This document shows, piece by piece, positions 17,572 through 25,374 of a stretch of DNA of 64,000 nucleotides (position 1 is the stretch's first letter; every line of letters starts with the position of its first letter). The stretch spans positions 124,001-188,000 of the forward strand of contig NZ_QVTD01000005.1 in NCBI RefSeq assembly GCF_003429105.1. Direction: 5' to 3'. A model generated the notes under the pieces. The model ran no database searches and had not been told where the DNA came from. It saw nothing but the letters and a program-made list of their open reading frames with translations. This DNA is from Peribacillus glennii. GTDB lineage: Bacteria; Bacillota; Bacilli; Bacillales; DSM-1321. Both the position numbers and the translations under genes were made by a program.

Positions 17572-17616
17572 GGTAACTCTCCCTTTTAAAAAGGATAAAG
17601 CAAATAGCGAACTAAT

Positions 17617-17826
17617 TTACCCTATATCATTATACTTGATAGAGATAAAATCACAACAATATTGTAGGATGGGATTTTTTCCCCGATGACGCAAGAAATT
17701 TGTCGAACGGAAATGATTTACTTCCCTTTGTTTATTCACCATTTCCTTCTTTAATTCGATTGCAAAATAAGCGGCAGCGAGTTCAATGGAACAAAGGAAA
17801 ACAATACTCAACAAACCATAAAGCAT
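17617..17826 (-). CDS. small membrane protein, hypothetical
   Basis: A 69-codon frame with a good AAGGGG Shine-Dalgarno 8 nt before ATG 17826. The N-terminus MLYGLLSIVFLCSIELAAAY is one strong hydrophobic segment; the rest is basic (FRSTNFLRHRGKN). No family is recognised. The last codons overlap the predicted rodA-type promoter (17629-17656), so either the gene ends earlier in the living transcript or the tail is fortuitous. Real coding status is uncertain. Confidence 0.35.
   Translation of the reverse strand: MLYGLLSIVFLCSIELAAAYFAIELKKEMVNKQREVNHFRSTNFLRHRGKNPILQYCCDFISIKYNDIG
17629..17656 (-). promoter_or_regulatory. sigma-A promoter of the RodA-family gene
   Basis: On the minus strand TTGTGA (17656-17651), 16-bp spacer, TATAAT (17634-17629), about 58 bp before the start codon. 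Confidence 0.7.
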
Positions 17827-18013
17827 TTCAGGTTCCCCTTCCTTTTATCCTCATTTTGATGATAGGACATGAAAGGCAATCTTCCCGTCGGTCAGCCTTG
17901 ATCATTATGCGGCGTTTTCTTGTGCGATGGAATTCCTCTATGAAAAGGGCTGTATGACTTACACCATTTATGTTAAAAATAGCTATTATTTACTAGTCTT
18001 CCATAAAAATATA

Positions 18014-18042
18014 TTGCACACATTCCGATGTTTAATTATACT
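18014..18042 (+). promoter_or_regulatory. sigma-A promoter of the lysine riboswitch-lysP unit
   Basis: TTGCAC (18014-18019), 17-bp spacer, TATACT (18037-18042), about 20 bp before the riboswitch aptamer. Confidence 0.8.
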
Positions 18043-18059
18043 TCAATAGTATCAATTGA

Positions 18060-18265
18060 ATACTTCCTCATTAACCGATGAGGTAGAGGCTGCGGCTTAT
18101 ATGAGTATGGCGGACGAGGTACAGCGAATATCGTTGACTCCACCAGAAGGGATAAGTCGCCGAAGTTTGGATATATTCACTGTATATCCAGGCTGGCGGT
18201 GTTTTCCGAACAGGAACACCACTGTCACGTTCTCTGTAATCGAGAACGTGGGGAGCTACTTTCGG
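18060..18265 (+). ncRNA. lysine riboswitch (L box) aptamer
   Basis: The leader carries the L-box conserved blocks in order: GATGAGGTAGAGGCTGCGG (18078-18096), AGTATGG, AGAAGGGATAAGTCGCCGAAG (18146-18166), a central GGCTGGC and paired GTGTT/AACAC arms (18188-18220), and the 3' P1 side GTGGGGAGCTACTTT (18248-18262). It ends shortly before an intrinsic terminator and precedes a lysine permease gene. Lysine binding is expected to favour the terminator and switch uptake off. Boundaries are approximate. Confidence 0.92.
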
Positions 18266-18288
18266 AAGGGATTAAACGGGTTATTCAA

Positions 18289-18322
18289 ACAGCCGTCGAT
18301 CTTCTTCGACGGCTGTTTTTTA
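18289..18322 (+). terminator. attenuator terminator of the lysine riboswitch
   Basis: A perfect 11-bp stem ACAGCCGTCGA / TCGACGGCTGT (18289-18299, 18306-18316), 6-nt loop and T6, between the aptamer and lysP. It is the expression platform. Confidence 0.93.
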
Positions 18323-18360
18323 TTGACCTTTCCCTCCTAAACAAAAAAGGAGTGTTAAAT

Positions 18361-19809
18361 ATGAGCAATACAAAAGCACCAAACAATCCCACTCAATTGA
18401 AAAGGGGATTGAAAGCCAGGCACTTAACGATGATCTCACTCGGGGGCACAATCGGTACCGGGTTATTCCTGGCAAGCGGCGGCAGCATCCACACGGCGGG
18501 ACCAGGCGGAGCCCTTGCCGCTTATTCTGCCATTGGCATAATGGTTTACTTCCTGATGACAGGTCTTGCTGAAATGGCCGCCTTCATGCCGGTGGCCGGT
18601 TCTTTCCGCGTATATGCATCCAAGTTCGTTGATCCTGCCTTGGGATTTGCCCTGGGCTGGAATTACTGGTACAACTGGGCCATCACCATTGCGGCGGAAC
18701 TGGCTGCCGTAGTCCTGATCATGAAATTCTGGTTCCCGGACAGCCAGTCCATACTTTGGAGCGCGCTTTGCCTTGCAATTATGTTCCTTTTAAATTACAT
18801 GTCTGTCAAAGGGTTTGGCGAAGCTGAATACTGGTTCTCCCTCATCAAGGTTGTCACAGTCATCGTGTTTCTGATTACCGGGTTCCTGATGATCCTTGGA
18901 ATCATGGGCGGTGAAGCTATCGGCTTCAAAAACTTTACAATTGATGATGCACCGTTCAATGGCGGGTTTATGACGATCATGGGGATCTTTATGGCTGCCG
19001 GCTTCTCCTTCCAGGGTACAGAGCTGCTCGGGGTTGCCGCAGGAGAAAGCGAAAATCCAAGAAAGAATATTCCAAAAGCAATCCGCCAGGTGTTTTGGCG
19101 AATCCTGTTGTTCTACATTCTTGCTATTTTCGTTATCGGACTGATCATCCCTTATACTACGGAAAGCTTATTAAGCTCCGATATTGCAGTGAGCCCGTTC
19201 ACGCTCGTTTTCGAAAAAGCCGGACTCGCTTTTGCCGCTTCTGTCATGAATGCGATCATCCTCTCGGCTATCTTATCTGCCGGAAACTCAGGGATGTACG
19301 CTTCAACCAGGATGCTTTGGGATTTGGCCCGTGACGGAAAAGCCCCTAAATTCTTAGGAAAGCTTGATAAAAGAGGCATTCCGGTCAACGCGTTAATCGT
19401 AACATCACTGGTAGGTACACTTGCATTTTTAACAACCTTCTTCGGTGACGGAGTTGTGTATGTATGGCTATTAAATGCCTCAGGAATGTCAGGCTTCATT
19501 GCCTGGGTCGGAATTGCTGTCAGCCATTATCGTTTCCGCAAAGCCTATGTAGCACAGGGCCGTGATTTAAAGGACCTTCCGTATCGTGCAAAATGGTACC
19601 CGTTCGGACCGCTTTTCGCCCTGGTTGTATGCATCATCGTCATCCTCGGCCAAAATTACAGCGCATTTACCGGCGGTGCAATTGACTGGGAAGGCGCTTT
19701 GGTATCCTATATCGGCTTGCCTCTGTTCCTCATCCTCTGGATTGGATACAAGCTTATGAAGAAAACCAAAGTGGTTCGTCTTAAAGAAGCCGATTTTGAT
19801 GTAGAGTAG
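18361..19809 (+). CDS. lysP: lysine-specific permease LysP
   Basis: A 482-residue, 12-TM amino acid permease of the AAT branch of the APC superfamily. The N-terminus LKRGLKARHLTMISLGGTIG, then TGLFLASGGSIHTAGPGGALAAY and the block GFALGWNYWYNWAITIAAELAA followed by VKGFGEAEYWFSLIKV, match E. coli LysP closely as I remember it. ATG 18361 follows AAGGAG with 8-nt spacing; the longer frame from 18199 would run through the riboswitch terminator and was rejected. The lysine riboswitch upstream independently supports lysine as substrate. Import is proton-driven. Monocistronic, ends at a strong terminator. Confidence 0.94.
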   Translation: MSNTKAPNNPTQLKRGLKARHLTMISLGGTIGTGLFLASGGSIHTAGPGGALAAYSAIGIMVYFLMTGLAEMAAFMPVAGSFRVYASKFVDPALGFALGWNYWYNWAITIAAELAAVVLIMKFWFPDSQSILWSALCLAIMFLLNYMSVKGFGEAEYWFSLIKVVTVIVFLITGFLMILGIMGGEAIGFKNFTIDDAPFNGGFMTIMGIFMAAGFSFQGTELLGVAAGESENPRKNIPKAIRQVFWRILLFYILAIFVIGLIIPYTTESLLSSDIAVSPFTLVFEKAGLAFAASVMNAIILSAILSAGNSGMYASTRMLWDLARDGKAPKFLGKLDKRGIPVNALIVTSLVGTLAFLTTFFGDGVVYVWLLNASGMSGFIAWVGIAVSHYRFRKAYVAQGRDLKDLPYRAKWYPFGPLFALVVCIIVILGQNYSAFTGGAIDWEGALVSYIGLPLFLILWIGYKLMKKTKVVRLKEADFDVE

Positions 19810-19820
19810 GTAAAGGCCCT

Positions 19821-19889
19821 AGGCCCGGCAATATTTGCAAACAGAGACTGTGTAAAGGAACTCTTTTGCAAAAACTGCCGGGCCTTTTG
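19821..19889 (+). terminator. terminator of lysP
   Basis: Outer 10-bp stem AGGCCCGGCA / TGCCGGGCCT (19821-19830, 19876-19885) enclosing a TTTGCAAA pair, followed by TTTTG. Confidence 0.8.
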
Positions 19890-19972
19890 TATACTCTCTT
19901 ACCCTTATTTTTCAGTACGCATTATCCAAACCGGGTCCATGTGCCTTCCATCCTTGGTGGTTAAAAGCTCAG

Positions 19973-21052
19973 TTATTCCGTAATCCCCTCTTGGACAAGC
20001 TTTACTTTTACATGAACGGTAACAGGGATAGAGGGATAAATATCATACCAATGTTTTTTGTCGAACCTCCTGATTTGGCTTCGTGCTTTATCACCTAACG
20101 CAAGCGGGTCAACATCATTATCTTGGAACATTCGGACCATTTTCTTGAGATTCTTTTGAAAAACTTTTTCCGCATCCCTCTCCAATTTCGAAATCACAGA
20201 CCTTTTTTTTAAATCAACATCCTGAACTTCCACCACACTGCCCTCGATGTGAACGGAGATATTGGCCGCCGGTTTTTTATTCGTGTTAATGTTATATTCA
20301 ACACTGGAACTAATATTTTGGATATTCATATAAGAATTTTCTTTCAGCCTGATTTCGTATATTCCGTTTTTGAAATTTCCGTAAAGCATTTTAAATAAAA
20401 AACCATCCTCGTACGGGATATGTTTTCCGATGTATTTATCATTTTTAAAGAGTGCGATGCCTTTCACTCTAATATGGTCTTTCTCTTGTTTCAGCAACGG
20501 CATGACCGGGTCCATATTATCTCCATAATAATAATATAAAAAAGTGTGGAGGTTGGTTTCAGGGAGATTCGCCTGAGAGTTCTGTTCAATCAGCTCTTTC
20601 GTTTTTACATCCGGTGTTTTCAACATCTTCGACTCAATCTTTACAATGTCCTCGGCTTTCCCATCAACGACAGCTAAATACAAATTCCTCCCAATCGCTG
20701 GATCTCGCCTGTATGTATCTACATAATCGTAGATTCCCTGTTTGGCAAGCTCCTCACCGTACACAACTGCTTGAAGCCGTCCTCCTACAAGGCGTTTCGA
20801 TGCTTCCGCTTCCGTTTTCTGTATAAAATTTTTTCCTGTATGGGTAGTTGCCGCATATACTTCCTTTCCCATCTGGGATTTTTCACCCGATTGGGAAACT
20901 GCCACGACTGTCGATCCCCGGATTTGATTTTTCCCTGCTGCATCATACCCGGTCACTTCAGCAAGAAGAAGATCCTCTAAAATATTATCCTGAACACCGC
21001 AGCCGGTTAAAACCAGAAAAGATATTATAAAAATAATTAATTTTTTCGTCAT
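19973..21052 (-). CDS. spore germination lipoprotein, GerAC type
   Basis: A 359-residue Ger(x)C-family lipoprotein, third subunit of a GerA-type nutrient germinant receptor in the spore inner membrane. The signal peptide ends in the lipobox LTGC (Cys18). Family elements include VTGYDAAGKNQIRGSTVVAV, RRDPAIGRNLYLAVVDGKAEDI and the C-terminal WYDIYPSIPVTVHVKVKL. Its start overlaps the preceding permease stop by 4 nt (ATGA). Subunit order A-B-C matches known gerA operons. Which germinant is sensed cannot be told. Confidence 0.92.
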   Translation of the reverse strand: MTKKLIIFIISFLVLTGCGVQDNILEDLLLAEVTGYDAAGKNQIRGSTVVAVSQSGEKSQMGKEVYAATTHTGKNFIQKTEAEASKRLVGGRLQAVVYGEELAKQGIYDYVDTYRRDPAIGRNLYLAVVDGKAEDIVKIESKMLKTPDVKTKELIEQNSQANLPETNLHTFLYYYYGDNMDPVMPLLKQEKDHIRVKGIALFKNDKYIGKHIPYEDGFLFKMLYGNFKNGIYEIRLKENSYMNIQNISSSVEYNINTNKKPAANISVHIEGSVVEVQDVDLKKRSVISKLERDAEKVFQKNLKKMVRMFQDNDVDPLALGDKARSQIRRFDKKHWYDIYPSIPVTVHVKVKLVQEGITE

Positions 21053-22143
21053 GGTGTTTTCTTCCTCACTTTATGGACAACTGTGTACAAGACAAACAGT
21101 ATTGGGATATAAAAATACATTATCCAGAAACCCATTCGCGATAATATGGTATTGATCAGGTCTACCTGCTGGCGCGTTTCAAAATACATGCTGCACATAA
21201 GGACAATTGCCAATAGATAGATAAGAGATTTCCGTTGTTCAAAATAGAATAGCCGCTTGACCGCCCTGCTCGCGGCCCATAGGCCCAAGCATATATTTGG
21301 AATCACCCCGAACAGCCACATAGAAATTCCAACATATTCAAACCTTTCTACAAATGGCAAGTCTACAATTTTCCATAGCGTCAATGTTGCCCAAACAGAA
21401 TGCTTTAGCTGATCCTGGCTGAAATACACAAATGACACCAGTGCGGATACCAAATAAATAAAAATGGAAAAGGCATGGCCGAAATGCGCCCATTTTTCAG
21501 CTTTTCGAGGTTGGTTGAGAAACGGGTAAAACATAAAAACCAGTTCAAACCCGATATAATTCAACGTCATTGTTTTAGCCGAGAGCAAGATATCTTTAAT
21601 GGAATGATTAAAGACAGGGGCCAAATTGGAAAAGTGCGCTTGCTGAAGAGGAAAATATTTTAACAATAGTAGAGGAAGAGTAATTAATATGCCCATAAAG
21701 GCCGCTCCGGCAATAACCCTGAATCCTCCTATTACAAAGCTGTATACCAAAAGCCCTAATACGATCATCAGCACATAAGCGTTTAGACCCGGAAACATCC
21801 ATACTTGAATGACTTCTATATATGTCCTTAAAATTGTAACTGTGATCAATAATATATAGAGAATGAAAAAAACCGTCACAACCCCGCCAATCCACTTTCC
21901 AAAAGTGAATTGGTGGATGCTGACAATATCATTCCCGTCCTTATGAAGTATTCGGAAGGACAGCCAAAGAATAACATGCACACTTAATCCGCCAATTATA
22001 ATGGATATCCAGGCATCATATTCTGCATATTTGGCGATAACCCTCTCAAACCCAAGTATGCCCACACCCAATTGCATTTTATGTATGAGGAACATTGCAT
22101 AGTAAGCGGAAACTTTTCTATTTTCTTTCGGCTGGATGTCCAT
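21049..22143 (-). CDS. spore germination permease, GerAB type
   Basis: A 364-residue, 10-TM protein of the GerAB family (APC superfamily), thought to bind the germinant amino acid or sugar. Seen: QPKENRKVSAYYAMFLIHKMQLGVGILG at the N-terminus, several hydrophobic helices, and the family-typical NPRK-like loop FLNQPRKAEKWAHFG. It lies 14 nt after the GerAA-like gene and overlaps the GerAC-like gene by 4 nt. Shine-Dalgarno GGGAAAG is weak, consistent with coupled translation. Confidence 0.92.
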   Translation of the reverse strand: MDIQPKENRKVSAYYAMFLIHKMQLGVGILGFERVIAKYAEYDAWISIIIGGLSVHVILWLSFRILHKDGNDIVSIHQFTFGKWIGGVVTVFFILYILLITVTILRTYIEVIQVWMFPGLNAYVLMIVLGLLVYSFVIGGFRVIAGAAFMGILITLPLLLLKYFPLQQAHFSNLAPVFNHSIKDILLSAKTMTLNYIGFELVFMFYPFLNQPRKAEKWAHFGHAFSIFIYLVSALVSFVYFSQDQLKHSVWATLTLWKIVDLPFVERFEYVGISMWLFGVIPNICLGLWAASRAVKRLFYFEQRKSLIYLLAIVLMCSMYFETRQQVDLINTILSRMGFWIMYFYIPILFVLYTVVHKVRKKTP

Positions 22144-22157
22144 GCTTTCCCAACTTT

Positions 22158-23684
22158 CTACTCATCGATATCCCTGGGCTTTGGTTCCTGCTTCGGTTCG
22201 AAACGTATAGCCTCCTCAGGCCTTAAATTGACAGGCCTTTTCTTTTGCCTTGAAAAAGGCAGTCGTATGAAGCTGTCCTTCATATCTTGCAACCGCAAAG
22301 GATACAGCGGCTCTAAATACGGGCGCCCAAGAGATGTAAGTTTTAATAGGTGGCTAAGAAAAAAAGCCGCACAGATGGCAACACCCAAAAGGCCGTAAAG
22401 CTGGGCCGCTATCAAAAATGGAAAACGGATCAGCCGGATCGTATTGCTGATCTGATAAATCGGGGTCGTGAATGATGCAAGCGCAGCCAAGGCGACAAGC
22501 ATCAATAGTACGTTACTGACAAAGCCCGCCTGTACAGCGGCAGTGCCGATTACAATACCTCCCACGATACCGATTGTCTGTCCAACCTTTGTCGGCAGCC
22601 TGGCACCAGCTTCCCTAAGCAGTTCGATTGTACCCTCCAAAATCAGCGCTTCCAGGATAGGCGGGAAAGGGACGGCTCCCCGTGAAGCAATTAAGGTTGG
22701 CAGTAAATCTTCCGGTATGGATTGATAATGATACGTAATAACCGCAACATACATTGATGTTGACATTACGGAAAATAGTACAGCGAATAACCGAATTAAC
22801 CGGAAGCCCGACGCAATATGCCAGTTTAATAAGTAATCTTCAAATGCAGAGAAGAATTCACCAATAGATGCCGGGCCAATAAGGGCATGGGGGGAGCCAT
22901 CGACCAATATGACGACTTTCCCTTCTGACAGGACACTTGCAGCCCTGTCAGGACGCTCTGTATCGATAAACTGGGGAAATGCCGAGTTTTGGTTGTCCGC
23001 AATCATCTGCGCGATATATGAGCTATCAGCAATCGTATCGTAATCCAGTTCCGATATTCTTTGGCATACCCTATTTACATTTTCATGATTAGCAATTCCA
23101 TCAATATAAAGAATCGCTGTTCTCGTTTGTGAAATCTTCCCGACCTTGATTTCTTTCAGTTGGAGTTCAGGCACAGGCAGCCGTTTCCGGATCAAATTTA
23201 CATTTGTCTCCAGTGATTCCACAAAGGCTTCTTTCGGGCCTACGACACTAAATTCCGTTTCAGGAACGGAAATCTGTCTTTTTTCTGAGCTCACACATGG
23301 CACGAGCAGGCAGTTTCCATTTCCCTTTTCCAACTGAATGATCACGGCCCCCCGCATTGCGGCATTTTGGATGACCTTAAGATCGGTGGATATCTTCATG
23401 TTTTCAATTGGTATAACTTTTTTTGCTTCTATAAGAGTAGAAGGTTGTTGTTCTGCCAGGACAAGCAGGATTTCCTTATGTACTTGATTTGGGCTTACAA
23501 TCGTTTTGAAATAGGAAACGGTAAAAGCACCTTCTGATGGATACTGAAATGAGAGGAAATCCTTTGAAGCTTTAAATTTTTTAAACAGTTCTTCGAAGTC
23601 TTCTGCTGGGTCACCCACATGTGGAATGGCTTTATTTTTCGGCAAAGGGGGTATTCGTTTTTTCTTTTTTTTAAAGAAATTCAT
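22158..23684 (-). CDS. spore germination protein, GerAA type
   Basis: A 508-residue GerA-family protein. A long soluble N-terminal region is followed by the conserved block LVDGSPHALIGPASIGEFFSAFEDYLLNWHIASGFRLIR, then PFPPILEALILEGTIELLREAGARLPTKVGQTIGIVGGIVIGTAAVQAG and a cluster of C-terminal membrane helices. First gene of the operon. ATG 23684 (MNFFKKKKKR) is chosen because AAAGGGG precedes it; the ATG six codons upstream lacks a site. Together with the AB and AC genes it forms a complete tricistronic germinant receptor, expected to be expressed in the forespore. Confidence 0.93.
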   Translation of the reverse strand: MNFFKKKKKRIPPLPKNKAIPHVGDPAEDFEELFKKFKASKDFLSFQYPSEGAFTVSYFKTIVSPNQVHKEILLVLAEQQPSTLIEAKKVIPIENMKISTDLKVIQNAAMRGAVIIQLEKGNGNCLLVPCVSSEKRQISVPETEFSVVGPKEAFVESLETNVNLIRKRLPVPELQLKEIKVGKISQTRTAILYIDGIANHENVNRVCQRISELDYDTIADSSYIAQMIADNQNSAFPQFIDTERPDRAASVLSEGKVVILVDGSPHALIGPASIGEFFSAFEDYLLNWHIASGFRLIRLFAVLFSVMSTSMYVAVITYHYQSIPEDLLPTLIASRGAVPFPPILEALILEGTIELLREAGARLPTKVGQTIGIVGGIVIGTAAVQAGFVSNVLLMLVALAALASFTTPIYQISNTIRLIRFPFLIAAQLYGLLGVAICAAFFLSHLLKLTSLGRPYLEPLYPLRLQDMKDSFIRLPFSRQKKRPVNLRPEEAIRFEPKQEPKPRDIDE

Positions 23685-23793
23685 TTTCAGGCCCCTTTCC
23701 ACAGGAAAACATATTTTCAGAACAATAGACTAGAAAAACTAATGTTTTTATATTTAAATGTCCCTCTTTCTATCACCAATCGGGCTCTCACAA

Positions 23794-24295
23794 TCATTGA
23801 GCATCAGGAAAAATCCGCCTTACTGTATCACTAAATTCATCGGATAATCCACGCATTTGCCTGTTATCCCCCACGATCCTGGACATAACTATCCACTCTG
23901 CACGCGAATTCAGGATTGGTTGAAATATAAACATGTTCAGCTTTTCGGTCCGCTTGTTTAACCAGCCTGACAATATTGTCTGTTAAGCCATTTGTCATTT
24001 CCATTCCTTGTTCCACCAGCACCCACATAGGCATTATTATCAGTTCGACGGCGGCATGCTCTATCTCCGGCAAGTTTTCTACTTCCTTTGCCGCATCTCC
24101 TGATACGATTAAATGACCATTACCTTGACTGCCTGCTCCTAAAATGGCCAATACATCTCGATTGTGATGTTGGTCATTTATCGTTGCGCCTACGCCCGCG
24201 CGTTCATTTATATTGATGGTACTGTGGCCGATATTATTTCTTCCCTCAAGATTGTCATTTGTCACCCGACAATCAGCAAAACCTATATTGCGCAT
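23794..24295 (-). pseudogene. frameshifted YhcN/YlaJ sporulation lipoprotein gene
   Basis: The first frame gives 143 residues (MRNIGFADCRVTNDNLEGRN ... HVYISTNPEFACRVDSYVQDRGG) of the YhcN/YlaJ family and stops at 23864. The family C-terminus continues in the next frame (RQMRGLSDEFSDTVRRIFPDAQ, stop at 23794). The break lies in a run of five G (near 23869); four G would restore the frame. The 5' end is also damaged: no signal peptide or lipobox precedes MRNIG in any frame before the terminator of the gene upstream. A healthy relative with lipobox is present at 50146. Either a pseudogene or, at the G-run, a sequencing error. Confidence 0.75.
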
Positions 24296-24387
24296 ACACT
24301 CCCTGACGATTTCATCTATTCCATTCCCTTCGAAGTATACACTGTTACTATTTGTAATGAGTGCGGTATTATTCAGTCGAAGGAATA

Positions 24388-24422
24388 AAAAACAGCATTC
24401 CAGTAAAAGGAATGCTGCTATA
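24388..24422 (-). terminator. terminator of the DUF948 gene
   Basis: Stem AGCAGCATTCC / GGAATGCTGTT with a TTTTACT-type loop, then TTTTTTATTCC leftward, just past the stop at 24429. Confidence 0.85.
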
Positions 24423-24428
24423 TTTCTT

Positions 24429-24776
24429 TTATAACGTACTTCCTGCCCGGCGTCCGGACGAAAGCCTTTTTACGTTTTTTTTCTCTTTAAAGGTATGCCA
24501 TATATCCATAAAAGCCTTCGGTGTCTGCTTCACGTTGTTAATTGTTTGCTGGATTGCGTCTTTTTTGAACTGTACATCTGAAGTAATTTCCTTTTGGGTT
24601 AATGCCAATTTATCCGTTTCGGTTTTTACCTGCTCTGTCTTAGCCTGTATCATGGCAGTGGTTTTTGTAATCCTGTTCATGACAGGCTTTGTATCTTTGA
24701 ATATTTTTACCGCTGAAATGGCTAAGTAAATGAGTGAACCGACCACCAGGACTATACTTAAGTAAACAATAATCAC
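24429..24776 (-). CDS. DUF948 (YoxC/YtxG-like) membrane-anchored protein
   Basis: A 115-residue protein with one N-terminal membrane helix (IIVYLSIVLVVGSLIYLAISAVKIF) followed by a long polar heptad-like helix with many K, T and Q residues, as in DUF948 proteins of the general stress YtxG/YoxC type. The start is GTG 24776 with AGGAGG 7 nt upstream. The basic C-terminus (KRLSSGRRAGSTL) is unremarkable. Function is unknown; the family is thought to sit at the cytoplasmic membrane. It has its own terminator and lies downstream of a newly seen 50-codon gene. Confidence 0.8.
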   Translation of the reverse strand: MIIVYLSIVLVVGSLIYLAISAVKIFKDTKPVMNRITKTTAMIQAKTEQVKTETDKLALTQKEITSDVQFKKDAIQQTINNVKQTPKAFMDIWHTFKEKKNVKRLSSGRRAGSTL

Positions 24777-24866
24777 GGGATGCCTCCTCCATAATGTGTT
24801 TACATATCTTTACCCACAATCCTCCATTGCAAACGGAAAACGTGCTACCCTTCAAAACATGGTTTG

Positions 24867-25019
24867 CTATCGCTTGCCGGCACTTCTGTCCCTATTGTCT
24901 TGGGTTTCAATCACAGGTGCTTCCTTTAAGCTTTCTCTATCCCATTTGCCCAAACCCCTGCCGGCACCGGGTGCAATGTGTGCCATCGGCAGCTGTTCCA
25001 ATTCTTTTCCCCTTGGCAT
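24867..25019 (-). CDS. unrecognised small hydrophilic protein
   Basis: A 50-codon gene. AAGGCGGTGAT, ten of eleven matches to the ideal Shine-Dalgarno, precedes ATG 25019; an in-frame ATG three codons upstream (25028) overlaps that site and is less likely. The product is soluble and charged: MPRGKELEQLPMAHIAPGAG, then RGLGKWDRESLKEAPVIETQ and a DNRDRSAGKR tail. Composition (G, R, E, K, no cysteine, one tryptophan) recalls small spore or regulatory proteins, but I recognise no family. It lies 90 nt before the DUF948 gene on the same strand and may be co-transcribed. Confidence 0.55.
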   Translation of the reverse strand: MPRGKELEQLPMAHIAPGAGRGLGKWDRESLKEAPVIETQDNRDRSAGKR

Positions 25020-25028
25020 ATTCCTCAT

Positions 25029-25324
25029 CACCGCCTTCCTATATATACTCTTTCCTTCCGCCTTTCAATAAAATCAGGCATATATGACGCATGCTGAGAC
25101 ATCGCAGAAAGATGTTTTCCAAAAATCAAACGGTCCGGCACCCTAACCAATATTATCCTTTTACATTCATCGAGGATTTTAGTAGGCAAGCTTTTTATGG
25201 GTTAATGACTTTTTTCGAACAATGAGAAAATACACGAAAAGAATTTCAGCAGAAAGCTATACTTAAAAAACAAGTTCGTATTAGGGCTTTACCGCCTATA
25301 TCGATTGGCCAGATTATTTAAATA
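25029..25324. other. gene-free stretch between the 50-codon gene and the LtaS-family gene
   Basis: About 300 bp with no recognised gene or regulatory signal. It should hold the promoter of the leftward small gene, but no convincing -35/-10 pair was found. Confidence 0.4.
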
Positions 25325-25366
25325 TAAAAAAAACAGGCAAGAAGAATATATATCTTCTTGCCTGTT
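25325..25366 (-). terminator. terminator of the LtaS-family gene
   Basis: A perfect 14-bp stem AACAGGCAAGAAGA / TCTTCTTGCCTGTT with a 7-nt AT loop, then a run of T residues leftward. Confidence 0.92.
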
Positions 25367-25374
25367 CCCTATTA

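Noticed and set aside
18199..18360. Extended N-terminus of the LysP permease
   Set aside because: The extension would translate the riboswitch and its terminator; ATG 18361 has a proper ribosome site and the family N-terminus.
22158..24776. A spore-germination island acquired by transfer
   Set aside because: The gerA-type operon is complete and shows no flanking mobile genes or composition break that I can see; the broken YhcN gene is explained by local decay.
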